Shown here: positions 1 to 5,059 of the stretch, one piece after another
Numbering within the stretch: position 1 is the stretch's first letter
Layout: the number at the start of each line of letters is the position of its first letter
Source of the DNA: UBA1724 sp963621575
GTDB taxonomy: Bacteria; Verrucomicrobiota; Lentisphaeria; Oligosphaerales; Oligosphaeraceae
Reading direction: 5' to 3'
DNA length: 5,059 bases
Assembly: GCA_963621575.1 (NCBI GenBank)
Contig: CAVFEH010000035.1
Coordinates: 1 to 5,059, forward strand
Notes under the pieces: generated by a model
Seen by the model: the letters and a program-made list of their open reading frames with translations, nothing else
Databases searched by the model: none
Told to the model about the DNA's origin: nothing
Program-made: the position numbers and the translations under genes

Positions 1-113
1 GTTGGCTGGAAAACCTCCTTAATTTACTGATTGCCTTAACGGGGGTCGGTATACGGAATGATCCCCCCGAAGGCCACCCGCCAACAGGCGCAACCACCCC
101 AACCCGGTCCCAC
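1..113. other. Non-coding flank, no gene seen
   Basis: I see no convincing gene here. The only open frame starts at 58 on the plus strand and runs through a terminator hairpin and a tRNA fragment, so it is not credible. An AAGGAGG sequence lies on the minus strand at 14-20, followed by 13 bases to the window edge without a start codon, so it is a doubtful ribosome site for a gene off the left end. If the tRNA fragment to the right is a chromosomal attachment site, this stretch is host DNA downstream of the tRNA. If the sequence is a circular element, it is element DNA on the other side of attP. Confidence 0.5.
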
Positions 114-153
114 AAAAAAATCCCCTGCGGAGCGTCTTCCGCAGGGGATTTTT
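114..153 (-). terminator. Strong intrinsic terminator after the tRNA 3' end (bidirectional)
   Basis: A 16-base-pair perfect stem (116-131 with 138-153) encloses a six-base loop (132-137). The GC-rich core is ATCCCCTGCGGA, and A/T runs flank both sides, so a U run follows the hairpin on either strand. On the minus strand it begins eight bases after the CCA of the tRNA fragment. That is where the native terminator of a tRNA gene would sit, so it was probably the tRNA-Arg terminator and still blocks transcription leaving the element to the left. It would equally stop plus-strand transcription from the left flank. Confidence 0.9.
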
Positions 154-160
154 CACAGAG

Positions 161-207
161 TGGTATGCCCGGCAGGGATCGAACCTGTAACCTTCAGCTC
201 CGGAGGC
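161..207 (-). other. 3' half of tRNA-Arg(CCG); probable attachment-site core (att)
   Basis: Read on the minus strand, every 3' tRNA element is present at canonical spacing: anticodon loop CTCCGGA (205-199) with anticodon CCG, 3' anticodon stem GCTGA (198-194), five-base variable loop AGGTT, T arm ACAGG-TTCGATC-CCTGC (188-172), acceptor 3' strand CGGGCAT (171-165), discriminator A and CCA (163-161). The 5' side is missing. Only the two bases next to the loop still pair (207-206); the next should be TCA but reads ATT, and a terminator hairpin replaces the D arm. The first T-stem pair is an A-C mismatch. Tyrosine recombinases that use tRNA genes commonly recombine at the anticodon loop and leave this kind of remnant. 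The same sequence would also appear in a free element's attP, which cannot be excluded here. Confidence 0.8.
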
Positions 208-210
208 AAT

Positions 211-256
211 AAAAAAGAGGCGTTTTTCCTAGGTGATTCCTAGGTAAAAGCGCCTC
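211..256 (-). terminator. Intrinsic terminator of the replication operon
   Basis: This is a 17-base-pair stem (217-233 with 239-256, one bulged T at 245) closed by the five-base loop at 234-238. The arms run GAGGCG, a T/A-rich middle, then CCTAGG next to the loop. On the minus strand the stem is followed directly by TTTTTTATT (216-208), an excellent intrinsic-terminator tail. It lies about 80 bases past the stop codon of the excisionase-like gene and nothing else on that strand needs it, so it ends the 337-4227 transcript. Its U tract ends within about four bases of the tRNA fragment, so the element's last transcription unit closes right at its physical edge. Confidence 0.88.
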
Positions 257-310
257 CCGTTGTTTTAGGGCGTCTTTCCTGCGTGGCGAAACTTTTTCCA
301 GTCCGGGGGG

Positions 311-334
311 GTCCCCCCAAAAGTCCCCCCAAAT
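311..334. repeat. Tandem 12-base repeat, candidate integrase arm-type sites
   Basis: Two adjacent copies are present, GTCCCCCCAAAA (311-322) and GTCCCCCCAAAT (323-334), matching at 11 of 12 positions. A G7 run at 305-311 can pair with either C6 block, giving alternative hairpins. The repeat lies about 100 bases from the tRNA attachment core, and the second copy ends just before the stop codon of the excisionase-like gene. Short direct repeats of this G/C-run-plus-A type near attachment sites are typical of the arm-type sites bound by tyrosine integrases or Xis. That role is inferred from sequence and position only. Confidence 0.5.
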
Positions 335-336
335 TT

Positions 337-666
337 TCAGCCTTTCGCGTAGGGGTTTTTCACTTCCTTGGGATTATACGGCGGCAGGCTGTCAAGGTAT
401 GCCTGGACACTTTTAACTGGGATGATGATTTTTCCGCCGGTTTTGTTATGGCTTGTCTTATACGCGGGGAAGCATCCTTTCCGGATAAGTTGCCGGATGC
501 AGGGCTTTGTGCATCCCAGGCGCTTGGCCAGGTCTTTGATGGAGAGAAAGGAGGGGATCTGCTGGGCTGTAGGAGCCTGGGCCATCAGCGTCTCCAGTTT
601 GTAGCCGTAGGGGCAGAGTAATGCGTTGACGGCGATTTTGATTTCTGCGGGGATCGGGGTGCTCAT
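337..666 (-). CDS. Excisionase-like helix-turn-helix DNA-binding protein (109 aa)
   Basis: This small protein carries a winged helix-turn-helix of the excisionase/MerR-like type (HTH_17 style) at about residues 39-93. FLSIKDLAKRLGCTKPCI is the typical turn in which a short helix is followed by the recognition helix (CIRQLIRKG). A strand-rich wing follows (GGKIIIPVKS), then a closing helix VQAYLDSL. The first 38 residues are an extra helical segment of unknown role. The start at 666 is chosen for its GGAGG ribosome site (674-678, seven-base spacer). The gene begins 32 bases after the primase-helicase stop and ends about 80 bases before the operon terminator. In this family such proteins either bend DNA at att sites and direct integrase toward excision (Xis) or act as AlpA-type transcription activators. 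The position beside the tRNA fragment and the tandem repeats favours an Xis role, but no integrase is in view to pair it with. Confidence 0.75.
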   Translation of the reverse strand: MSTPIPAEIKIAVNALLCPYGYKLETLMAQAPTAQQIPSFLSIKDLAKRLGCTKPCIRQLIRKGCFPAYKTSHNKTGGKIIIPVKSVQAYLDSLPPYNPKEVKNPYAKG

Positions 667-698
667 GGTGTGTCCTCCGTGTGGGCATGGGGTATGGA

Positions 699-3137
699 CT
701 AGAAAGAGCTGTAGGAGCCTGAGATATCCTGCGGGAAAAGTGGCCGGATCCCAGAGACGACCAGGTCGGGGTTGAAATCCCCGGGGACTATGCGGCACTC
801 CGGAAAGACGCGTTCCAGGGCCTCGCGGAAAGTCTGGCACGACCGCCCCGCCATCCCGTGGGAGCGGAGCCACTCCTGGAAGACCTTGTAGGCGTTGACA
901 AGTGGGAAGGGCTGGTAGTCCATGGTGGCGACTGCGTAGTAGGTCTTTACGTACGTCCCCTCGATGTCGCAGCGCTTTCGGTGGCGCTCCTTTGCATCCG
1001 CGCACGCAAGGGGCTCGGGGAAGCGCTGGCACTGGCGGAGCATGGAAAGCCCAACCAGGGCGAAGTTGAAGACGCCGGGGAGCTCCGTGGAGATGATCTG
1101 CTCGGCGTAGTCGCGGACCTCCGCGCTGGTGTAGCGGAAGCGGCGCTCAAAGGGGATGATCCGGAGACGGTCCCAAATGGCCTCGCTTTTGTCGAAGAAG
1201 ACCGGCAGGGCATTCGTGGCGAAGACGTGGCGGGCGGTGCATGGGGCGCTGTAGGCGTCCTTCCCCTTCTTCTCCACGTGGACATCTCCGCCACTTACGG
1301 AGTCCTTGAAGTCCCCCTCGATATAGCGGAGGCGCCCCTGCGGGTCGCTGGTGGGGAGCTCCCCCACCAGGTTGACCAGCGCCTCGGAGAGCCTCCAGGT
1401 GGCGAACTTGTCGTCGAACTTCAGCAAGGGGACCCGGCAGACGTTGTCACGGCCAATGAGGCCCTCCAGGATCTTCAGGAAAGTGGACTTCCCGCAGCCC
1501 CCTTCCCCGGCAAGAAAGAAGCAGACGTTATATGACGTGTCCGGGACAAGAAGAAGCCCCATCATCATCTGGAGGGCTGTCTGGACTTCGGGGTCCGGGA
1601 TGGTGGACGCCATCCACTGGCGGAAGAGGGGGCAGTCGGCGGCGGGGTCGTAGTCGTATTCCATCGCCAGGAGGGAGAAGAGGTCAGGAGTCAGGGCGCG
1701 GGTGGCGGCTTGTCTTTCCGCCTCCGGGGTGTCCTTGCCTTCCAGCGCCCAGGCCCCCTGGATGCTTGCCGCAAGCTCCACGTCCACCACCGTGTTCGCC
1801 ATCGCCCGCCAGCCCCTTGCCTGCTCCCCCGTGGAGATCCAGGTATGCATCCGGCTCCGTGATGGGATCCCGCACATTTTCGGCACCGTGAGGTTCAGCA
1901 TGGCGTTCTCCACGGCGTTGCGGCTTGCCTGGCAGTGGAACTCCGCGGCCTGTTCGCCGTCCTGCATCCAGGCGGCCAACTGGGCGCGGACGTCCCCCGC
2001 GTCCGTGTGTTCATAGCGTTGCCCGTCCCACCGGTACCACCCCCCCCGCCAAACCCGGAGGTGGCTTTGGCCGTCGTGCTCCAGGCACTGGCGATAAAAG
2101 GCCTTCGCCAGCCCGGCATAGTCCGCCGACTGGCGCCCGCCCTTGGCGCCGTTTTCGGCGCTTGCCATCGCCCGCCCGTCCGGCTTGATGGCCGCGCCCT
2201 TCTTTGCCCGCGCTTTTCCAGTCCACTCTCCGGGACGCTTAAAACTCGCAAAGGGTCGCGCTTCTTTCAGCGCCTCCCGGAGTCTGGTCCGGAAGTCCTC
2301 CGCATTCCCCTTGCACTGGCTCCAGAGGTCGGATGGGTCCTTGACGCCCTTGGGGAGGCAGAAAAAGCGCAACCGTCCCAGGAGTGCGGAGGGCTTGCCG
2401 CTTTCCGCGCCGGTTAGACTGTCCCATAATTCCAGGCCGCCAGCGTCCCTTTCCAGGTGGACATAAACCACGCAGTAGGACCACAGGGCGGCGTCCATCG
2501 TCTTGGGCGAATACATGGCCGCCCCTGGGAGGCCCAGCGCGGGTATCCCAGCAAGCCAGAGGGCGTGGCAGTCGCTCTCCCCCTCCACCAGGATGGTGTA
2601 CTTCCGTCTTTCCGGCTGGCGCCAGAGACCGTAAAGGTGCTTGCATGAACCGCCGTCCCATAGGAAGCGGGGCAGATCGGCGTCCTTGTCCATCGTCATC
2701 CGGTAGCGCGTCTTCAGCTTGCGCCCCTGTTCGTCGAGATAGGGCATGACCACGGCCGGGACGTCCTTGCCCTTTTTGGTCTTGTAGGCCCCATCCGCCA
2801 GGCCGTAGGCCTTGAGGGTCTCGGCGGGGTATCCCTTCGCCTTGACATACTGCGCCAGCGTGCACCCCCATTTGCTCCAGTCTTGCGCCTGGCGTGGCGG
2901 CCTTTCCTGTTTCTCCGCCTGGAAGCCGGGGGCGTCCTTTGGGCTTACCCCCATCGCCTGGAGGACTTCGGAGAAAGAGCACCCGGCGAAGCAATGCAGC
3001 ATGAGCCGGCCCTCTTCGCCCCTTCTGACAGAGAGGGAGGCGTTCTTATCCTCGTGGGCGGGGCAGGACGCCATCCAGGCATCCGGGCCGCACTGGCGCA
3101 CATTCTGGAGGCGGGATGTGAAGTCGTCAAAGTTCAT
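699..3137 (-). CDS. Phage/plasmid-type primase-helicase (CHC2-like zinc finger, Toprim, SF3/D5 helicase), 812 aa
   Basis: This is a replication initiator that should unwind DNA and lay primers for element replication. Four parts follow in order. A zinc finger has C25-x2-H28 and C49-x3-C53 (CPAHED, LHCFAGC). A Toprim domain at about 180-275 has catalytic E185 in VEGESD and an acidic pair E229-x-D231 (ERDAGG), followed by KDPSDLW. A linker at about 290-345 is rich in K, G and A. A D5-type ATPase at about 345-700 has Walker A GEGGCGKST (544-552), Walker B acid E593 (LVGELP), sensor N642 (FATNALP) and a likely arginine finger R657 in WDRLRIIPF. The C-terminal 100 residues look like a DNA-binding tail. 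P4 alpha-type and phage primase-helicases share this plan. The start at 3137 has GGAGG at 3144-3148 with a six-base spacer and overlaps the preceding gene by 11 bases. An upstream in-frame start at 3173 lacks this support. The Toprim uses E-x-D where D-x-D is classical. A run of eight G lies in the coding strand at codons 364-366. Confidence 0.93.
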   Translation of the reverse strand: MNFDDFTSRLQNVRQCGPDAWMASCPAHEDKNASLSVRRGEEGRLMLHCFAGCSFSEVLQAMGVSPKDAPGFQAEKQERPPRQAQDWSKWGCTLAQYVKAKGYPAETLKAYGLADGAYKTKKGKDVPAVVMPYLDEQGRKLKTRYRMTMDKDADLPRFLWDGGSCKHLYGLWRQPERRKYTILVEGESDCHALWLAGIPALGLPGAAMYSPKTMDAALWSYCVVYVHLERDAGGLELWDSLTGAESGKPSALLGRLRFFCLPKGVKDPSDLWSQCKGNAEDFRTRLREALKEARPFASFKRPGEWTGKARAKKGAAIKPDGRAMASAENGAKGGRQSADYAGLAKAFYRQCLEHDGQSHLRVWRGGWYRWDGQRYEHTDAGDVRAQLAAWMQDGEQAAEFHCQASRNAVENAMLNLTVPKMCGIPSRSRMHTWISTGEQARGWRAMANTVVDVELAASIQGAWALEGKDTPEAERQAATRALTPDLFSLLAMEYDYDPAADCPLFRQWMASTIPDPEVQTALQMMMGLLLVPDTSYNVCFFLAGEGGCGKSTFLKILEGLIGRDNVCRVPLLKFDDKFATWRLSEALVNLVGELPTSDPQGRLRYIEGDFKDSVSGGDVHVEKKGKDAYSAPCTARHVFATNALPVFFDKSEAIWDRLRIIPFERRFRYTSAEVRDYAEQIISTELPGVFNFALVGLSMLRQCQRFPEPLACADAKERHRKRCDIEGTYVKTYYAVATMDYQPFPLVNAYKVFQEWLRSHGMAGRSCQTFREALERVFPECRIVPGDFNPDLVVSGIRPLFPQDISGSYSSF

Positions 3138-3462
3138 GATGATCCTCCAGACTCTCAAAGCGCGAACGCCCATCTGCCTTGGCCAGCGCCTTTAGGGCGA
3201 CCCCCCGCGCAATCAGAGAGACGTACGTCTCCCACTTGGCCAGGCGGCAGTCATACCGCGCCAGGCATTTCAAGGCCTTTTCCACCGCCACCATCACCGC
3301 GTCCTCCCTGTCTTCCACAGTCAGCGCCCCGCCCGTGTCCGTTTTCCCCACCGCCATCCGCGCGACCCCCATGGTTCCAAGCCAGAAGGCCTCCTCCTCC
3401 TTCGACGTTGCTATGCCGAAGGACACAAGAGCCGCCAGGGATGTGAGGTCCGCGCCTGCCAT
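3127..3462 (-). CDS. Sigma-70 region 2-like small protein (111 aa)
   Basis: From about residue 52 the protein follows the pattern of sigma-70 region 2: an acidic helix EDAVMVAVEKALKCLARYD (53-71), a short turn, then KWETYVSLIARGVALKALAK (76-95) and a basic-to-acidic end RSRFESLED (99-107). ECF and phage sigma factors carry the matching string of alternating hydrophobic helix, RYD, aromatic/WxxY and IARxxAL. The first 50 residues are a helical stretch that could be region 2.1. There is no region 4 and the chain stops at 111 residues, so it cannot be a complete sigma factor. It may be a sigma-like regulator, an RNA polymerase-binding protein, or a helical protein that only resembles region 2. 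The start at 3462 directly abuts the stop of the gene before it (TAGATG). No good ribosome site precedes it, so translation is probably coupled. It overlaps the primase-helicase start by 11 bases. Confidence 0.62.
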   Translation of the reverse strand: MAGADLTSLAALVSFGIATSKEEEAFWLGTMGVARMAVGKTDTGGALTVEDREDAVMVAVEKALKCLARYDCRLAKWETYVSLIARGVALKALAKADGRSRFESLEDHHEL

Positions 3463-4227
3463 CTATCCCAGGAAGATGAAATAGTCCGGGAAAACCTCCA
3501 GTCCTTCGCCTGGAGTCACCCCCCTGGCTGTTTTCAGGTCATACATGACGGCGCCGTCTTTCTCGCCCAAGCGGAGGAACGCCTCCTTCCGTGTGGCCTG
3601 GTCTGCAAATGTGCTGACCGCCCAGCCCTTTTGCCAGTCGTACCGGGCAAAGGCAAGTGGCGCGATGTTCTTGCCGGAGACGAGGACATTCCCCTCCCCG
3701 TCGTCCTCCCGCAGCACTACGGGGCAGAGCACGGGGCGACGGGCCATTTTTGCGCCTTCCTCCACCTGCCGGAGCCGGATGTCATACACGGGCGGCAGCA
3801 CTTTTGCGCCTGGAGGAAGTGGACGCGGGAGACATTCCCGGCCGTTGCAGAGATAGACGCGCGCCCAGGCTGGTGCCTCTGTTTTTTCCCCTTCTTCCTC
3901 CTCGAAAGAGAGCTCGGGCTGGCGCATGTCCACCAGCTCTCCGCTAAAATCTTTATCGCAACGGGTTGTCTTGCGTGTCCAAGCAAAGGAGCGCACGCGC
4001 ACCAGCGCCTTCCCCTCATTCGGGTGGAGCACCTCCATCTTCATGACGGCGGTCAGCTCGGAGGCGCCGCTGGCAATGGGGTCCTCGCCCATGTGCTCGG
4101 CGGCGGCTATGGCGGTCCGCAGGTCCTTCAGAATAAGCCCGGCGTTGCGGCTTGCCGCCTCGCGGGCGCATTCTCCCATCTTGCGGGCGAAAATCTCGAA
4201 AAATTCGCGCTCCAGTGTCTCTTCCAT
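3463..4227 (-). CDS. Hypothetical protein of the replication operon (254 aa)
   Basis: I do not recognise the family with confidence. The N-terminus (1-45) is a charged amphipathic helical stretch. About residues 55-112 alternate like beta strands (LTAVMKMEVLHP, ALVRVRSFAWTRKTTR) and end in VDMRQPELSFEEEEGE. A charged linker follows and then a second strand-rich part from about 130 to the end. The strands-then-RQPEL layout recalls hypothetical proteins I associate with phage replication or recombination gene clusters, but I cannot name a family. There is no signal peptide or membrane segment. The start at 4227 is chosen for GAGGAG at 4238-4243 (ten-base spacer). The frame stays open upstream to a TTG at 4365, but that stretch holds hairpins and a U tract and looks regulatory. 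This is the first gene after the regulatory gap, and its stop touches the ATG of the sigma-like gene. A role in replication or its control is inferred from position only. Confidence 0.8.
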   Translation of the reverse strand: MEETLEREFFEIFARKMGECAREAASRNAGLILKDLRTAIAAAEHMGEDPIASGASELTAVMKMEVLHPNEGKALVRVRSFAWTRKTTRCDKDFSGELVDMRQPELSFEEEEGEKTEAPAWARVYLCNGRECLPRPLPPGAKVLPPVYDIRLRQVEEGAKMARRPVLCPVVLREDDGEGNVLVSGKNIAPLAFARYDWQKGWAVSTFADQATRKEAFLRLGEKDGAVMYDLKTARGVTPGEGLEVFPDYFIFLG

Positions 4228-4251
4228 CTGTGTCTGTCTCCTCTCAGGGGT

Positions 4252-4280
4252 AAAAAACGGCCACCCCACGGCATGGGTGG
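4252..4280 (-). terminator. Probable intrinsic terminator or attenuator in the leader
   Basis: On the minus strand CCACCC (4280-4275) pairs with GGGTGG (4266-4261). The stem can be extended inward with one bulged G to leave a three-base loop. CCG and six T (4257-4252) follow. This is the shape of an intrinsic terminator, about 100 bases past the stop of the 69-residue gene and 24 bases before the 254-residue gene. A second hairpin, with a GGGG/CCCC core, sits just upstream at 4285-4306. Either the small-gene transcript ends here and a new one starts nearby, or this is a conditional stop in the leader of the replication block. I see no convincing -35/-10 pair. Confidence 0.5.
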
Positions 4281-4337
4281 ATTTCTTGCGGGGATCCAGC
4301 CCCAAGCCCGTCGCCCTCCCTTGCAACGGGGGCGAAA

Positions 4338-4364
4338 TGGTGCGCACCACACACTGGCGCACCA
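4338..4364. promoter_or_regulatory. Operator-like palindrome with repeated half-site
   Basis: A perfect 12-base palindrome TGGTGCGCACCA occupies 4338-4349. Its half GCGCACCA (4342-4349) is repeated exactly at 4357-4364, fifteen bases further on, so three half-sites fall in 27 bases. This is arranged like an operator for a dimeric regulator with an accessory half-site, or a very small iteron group. It lies in the only sizeable gap of the operon, 12 bases after the stop of the 69-residue gene. The regulator that binds it is not identifiable; the excisionase-like and sigma-like proteins are local candidates by inference only. Confidence 0.45.
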
Positions 4365-4375
4365 AGTTTCCCGGC

Positions 4376-4585
4376 CTATGCCTCCTCCTCTTCTTCGTCC
4401 CAGACCTCGCACTCGGAGACCTTCTCCCACTCCGGTACGCTCTCCGAACCTGGGCACCAATTCATCCGGACGCCCGGGGTGGTCTGCTTGCCGTCGTAGT
4501 CCTTGACGCGGATGTAGGAACACTCCACCTCCTGGAAGCCCTCGGCCCTGCAACGCTCGCAGCGAAAAAACTCGCGAATTTTCAT
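4376..4585 (-). CDS. Small CxxC protein with acidic tail (69 aa), function unknown
   Basis: No family is recognised. The protein begins MKIREFFRCERC, placing a CxxC pair at C9 and C12. Further cysteines at 22, 44 (NWCPG) and 59 could complete a zinc site, most plausibly C9, C12 and C44 plus one other. The last residues, WDEEEEEA, form an acidic tail. The start at 4585 is supported by AGGAGG at 4593-4598 with a seven-base spacer and by an ATGA overlap with the preceding stop. Small phage proteins of this kind are often zinc-ribbon nucleic-acid or protein-binding factors, but that is only a family-level guess. It is the last gene before the 148-base regulatory gap. Confidence 0.75.
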   Translation of the reverse strand: MKIREFFRCERCRAEGFQEVECSYIRVKDYDGKQTTPGVRMNWCPGSESVPEWEKVSECEVWDEEEEEA

Positions 4586-4824
4586 TTTTCTTCCTCCTGT
4601 TTGGGGATCGCACTGTTGCGCATGGCGACCCTCATGGCGTGGTATGCAGCAATGTCCAAAAAGTCCATGGCGCACCTGATATGGACCAGCGCCCACTCGC
4701 TCCTGTCTCCGGCCTCGACGGCCTTTGAGATCGCCACAAGCGCCTGGCGCAGGGCGGCCTCCTCCGGGGGGAGCAGTGCGACGCCTGCGCGGATCTTTTC
4801 TGCTGCGGTAGGGGTGTTCTTCAT
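4582..4824 (-). CDS. Small helical protein (80 aa), function unknown
   Basis: No family is recognised. The sequence is almost wholly helical: EEAALRQALVAISKAVEAG, then a second helix ALVHIRCAMDFLDIAAYHAM, ending in the charged tail PKQEEEK. It has no membrane-length hydrophobic run and no signal peptide. The start at 4824 (MKNTPTAAEK) is chosen because AAGGAGG lies at 4832-4838 with a seven-base spacer and because its ATG shares ATGA with the stop of the gene before. A longer in-frame reading back to 4968 would overlap that gene heavily and is not supported. The ATGA overlaps at both ends indicate a co-translated set of three small genes. Confidence 0.75.
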   Translation of the reverse strand: MKNTPTAAEKIRAGVALLPPEEAALRQALVAISKAVEAGDRSEWALVHIRCAMDFLDIAAYHAMRVAMRNSAIPKQEEEK

Positions 4825-5059
4825 ACGCGCGCCTCCTTGTTCGTTTTCTCTATCCCTGCAATCAAGTGCTCGGTGGTTGCCGGATCGTAGGAGAAATTCC
4901 AGCGGCCTGTTTCCGTGCTTAGCCAGGCTTTGGGCGTTTTGCCCTCCCCCCTTGTCGATCGCCAGCATAGGTGCATGCCTTCCATCTGAAAATCCGCCAG
5001 CAATGAGGCGGCTTGCGCTTTAATGGGGTATGCCGGGTGAAACATGCGCAATGTGGTAT
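4821..5059 (-). CDS. Small hypothetical protein, 5' end uncertain (at least 74 aa)
   Basis: The frame is open to the window edge. The first ATG is at 5045 (MFHPAYPIKAQ) and a TTG lies two codons earlier at 5051. The 14 bases visible upstream of the ATG contain no ribosome site, unlike the strong sites of its neighbours, so the true start may lie beyond the edge. The visible product has an N-terminal helix (AQAASLLADFQMEG), a central strand-rich part with three tryptophans (LCWRST, AWLSTETGRWNF) and a C-terminal helix (TTEHLIAGIEKTNKEA). I do not recognise it. Its stop overlaps the next ATG as ATGA, so it belongs to the same operon. Confidence 0.62.
   Translation of the reverse strand, partial: TTLRMFHPAYPIKAQAASLLADFQMEGMHLCWRSTRGEGKTPKAWLSTETGRWNFSYDPATTEHLIAGIEKTNKEARV

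Noticed and set aside
1..21. Resemblance of the first bases to the 3' end of 16S rRNA (GGCTGG....ACCTCCTT)
   Set aside because: The invariant GGATCACCTCC is changed to GGAAAACCTCC, and nothing to the right looks like a 16S-23S spacer. Best taken as chance.
58..243. Plus-strand open frame of 61 codons
   Set aside because: It runs through a terminator hairpin, a tRNA fragment and part of a second terminator, and has no ribosome site.
305..330. CRISPR-like repeats
   Set aside because: There are only two abutting 12-base copies with no spacers. The array pattern is absent.
858..1535. Long plus-strand open frame opposite the helicase domain
   Set aside because: It is antisense to a gene with clear Walker and sensor motifs. 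Such open frames are expected in GC-rich DNA.
3138..3173. Earlier start for the primase-helicase at 3173
   Set aside because: It would deepen the overlap with the sigma-like gene and ignore the well-spaced GGAGG before the ATG at 3137. Homologous proteins normally begin shortly before the zinc finger.
4228..4365. Extension of the 254-residue gene to a TTG start at 4365
   Set aside because: The added codons cover hairpins, a U tract and a palindrome and have no ribosome site at the TTG, while GAGGAG precedes the ATG at 4227.
3631..5023. Two long overlapping plus-strand open frames (3631-4506 and 3926-5023)
   Set aside because: They overlie four well-supported minus-strand genes and a structured gap, contain no recognisable domain, and have low-complexity P/R/S-rich translations.

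Overview
The window reads as one end of an integrated mobile element, most likely a prophage or phage-satellite-like island, in a GC-rich bacterium. Genes are packed on the minus strand with strong AGGAGG-type ribosome sites and ATGA stop/start overlaps. The host cannot be named from sequence. A GC-rich Gram-negative is a guess.

Left edge (1-336): there is no protein gene. From left to right it holds about 110 featureless bases, a strong bidirectional hairpin terminator (114-153), and the 3' half of a tRNA-Arg(CCG) read on the minus strand (161-207). Next come a second strong terminator facing left (211-256) and a tandem 12-base repeat of the GTCCCCCCAAA type (311-334). The tRNA half has exact canonical spacing from the anticodon loop to CCA, but its pairing breaks in the 5' anticodon stem. 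This is the usual signature of an attachment site left by a tyrosine recombinase that recombines in an anticodon loop. The window to the right is therefore probably element DNA and the far left host DNA. No integrase lies in the window.

Replication block (337-4227, minus strand, transcribed right to left): a 254-residue protein of unknown function, a 111-residue protein resembling sigma-70 region 2 alone, an 812-residue primase-helicase fusion (CHC2-like zinc finger, Toprim, SF3/D5 helicase), and a 109-residue excisionase-type helix-turn-helix protein. The first three are joined by TAGATG contact or an 11-base overlap. The last follows after 32 bases with its own ribosome site and ends just before the terminator at the tRNA fragment.

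Regulatory gap (4228-4375): 148 bases with a 12-base perfect palindrome, a repeated half-site 15 bases further on, and two hairpins, the second followed by a U run in the minus-strand transcript. This looks like an operator plus terminator or attenuator separating the small upstream genes from the replication block.

Upstream small genes (4376-5059, minus strand): three consecutive short genes (at least 74, 80 and 69 residues) coupled by ATGA overlaps, none recognised by family. The 69-residue product has a CxxC pair and an acidic tail.

Together the genes fit an early/replication operon: small accessory proteins, a control point, initiation of DNA replication by the primase-helicase, and an Xis-like directionality or regulatory factor beside the attachment site.
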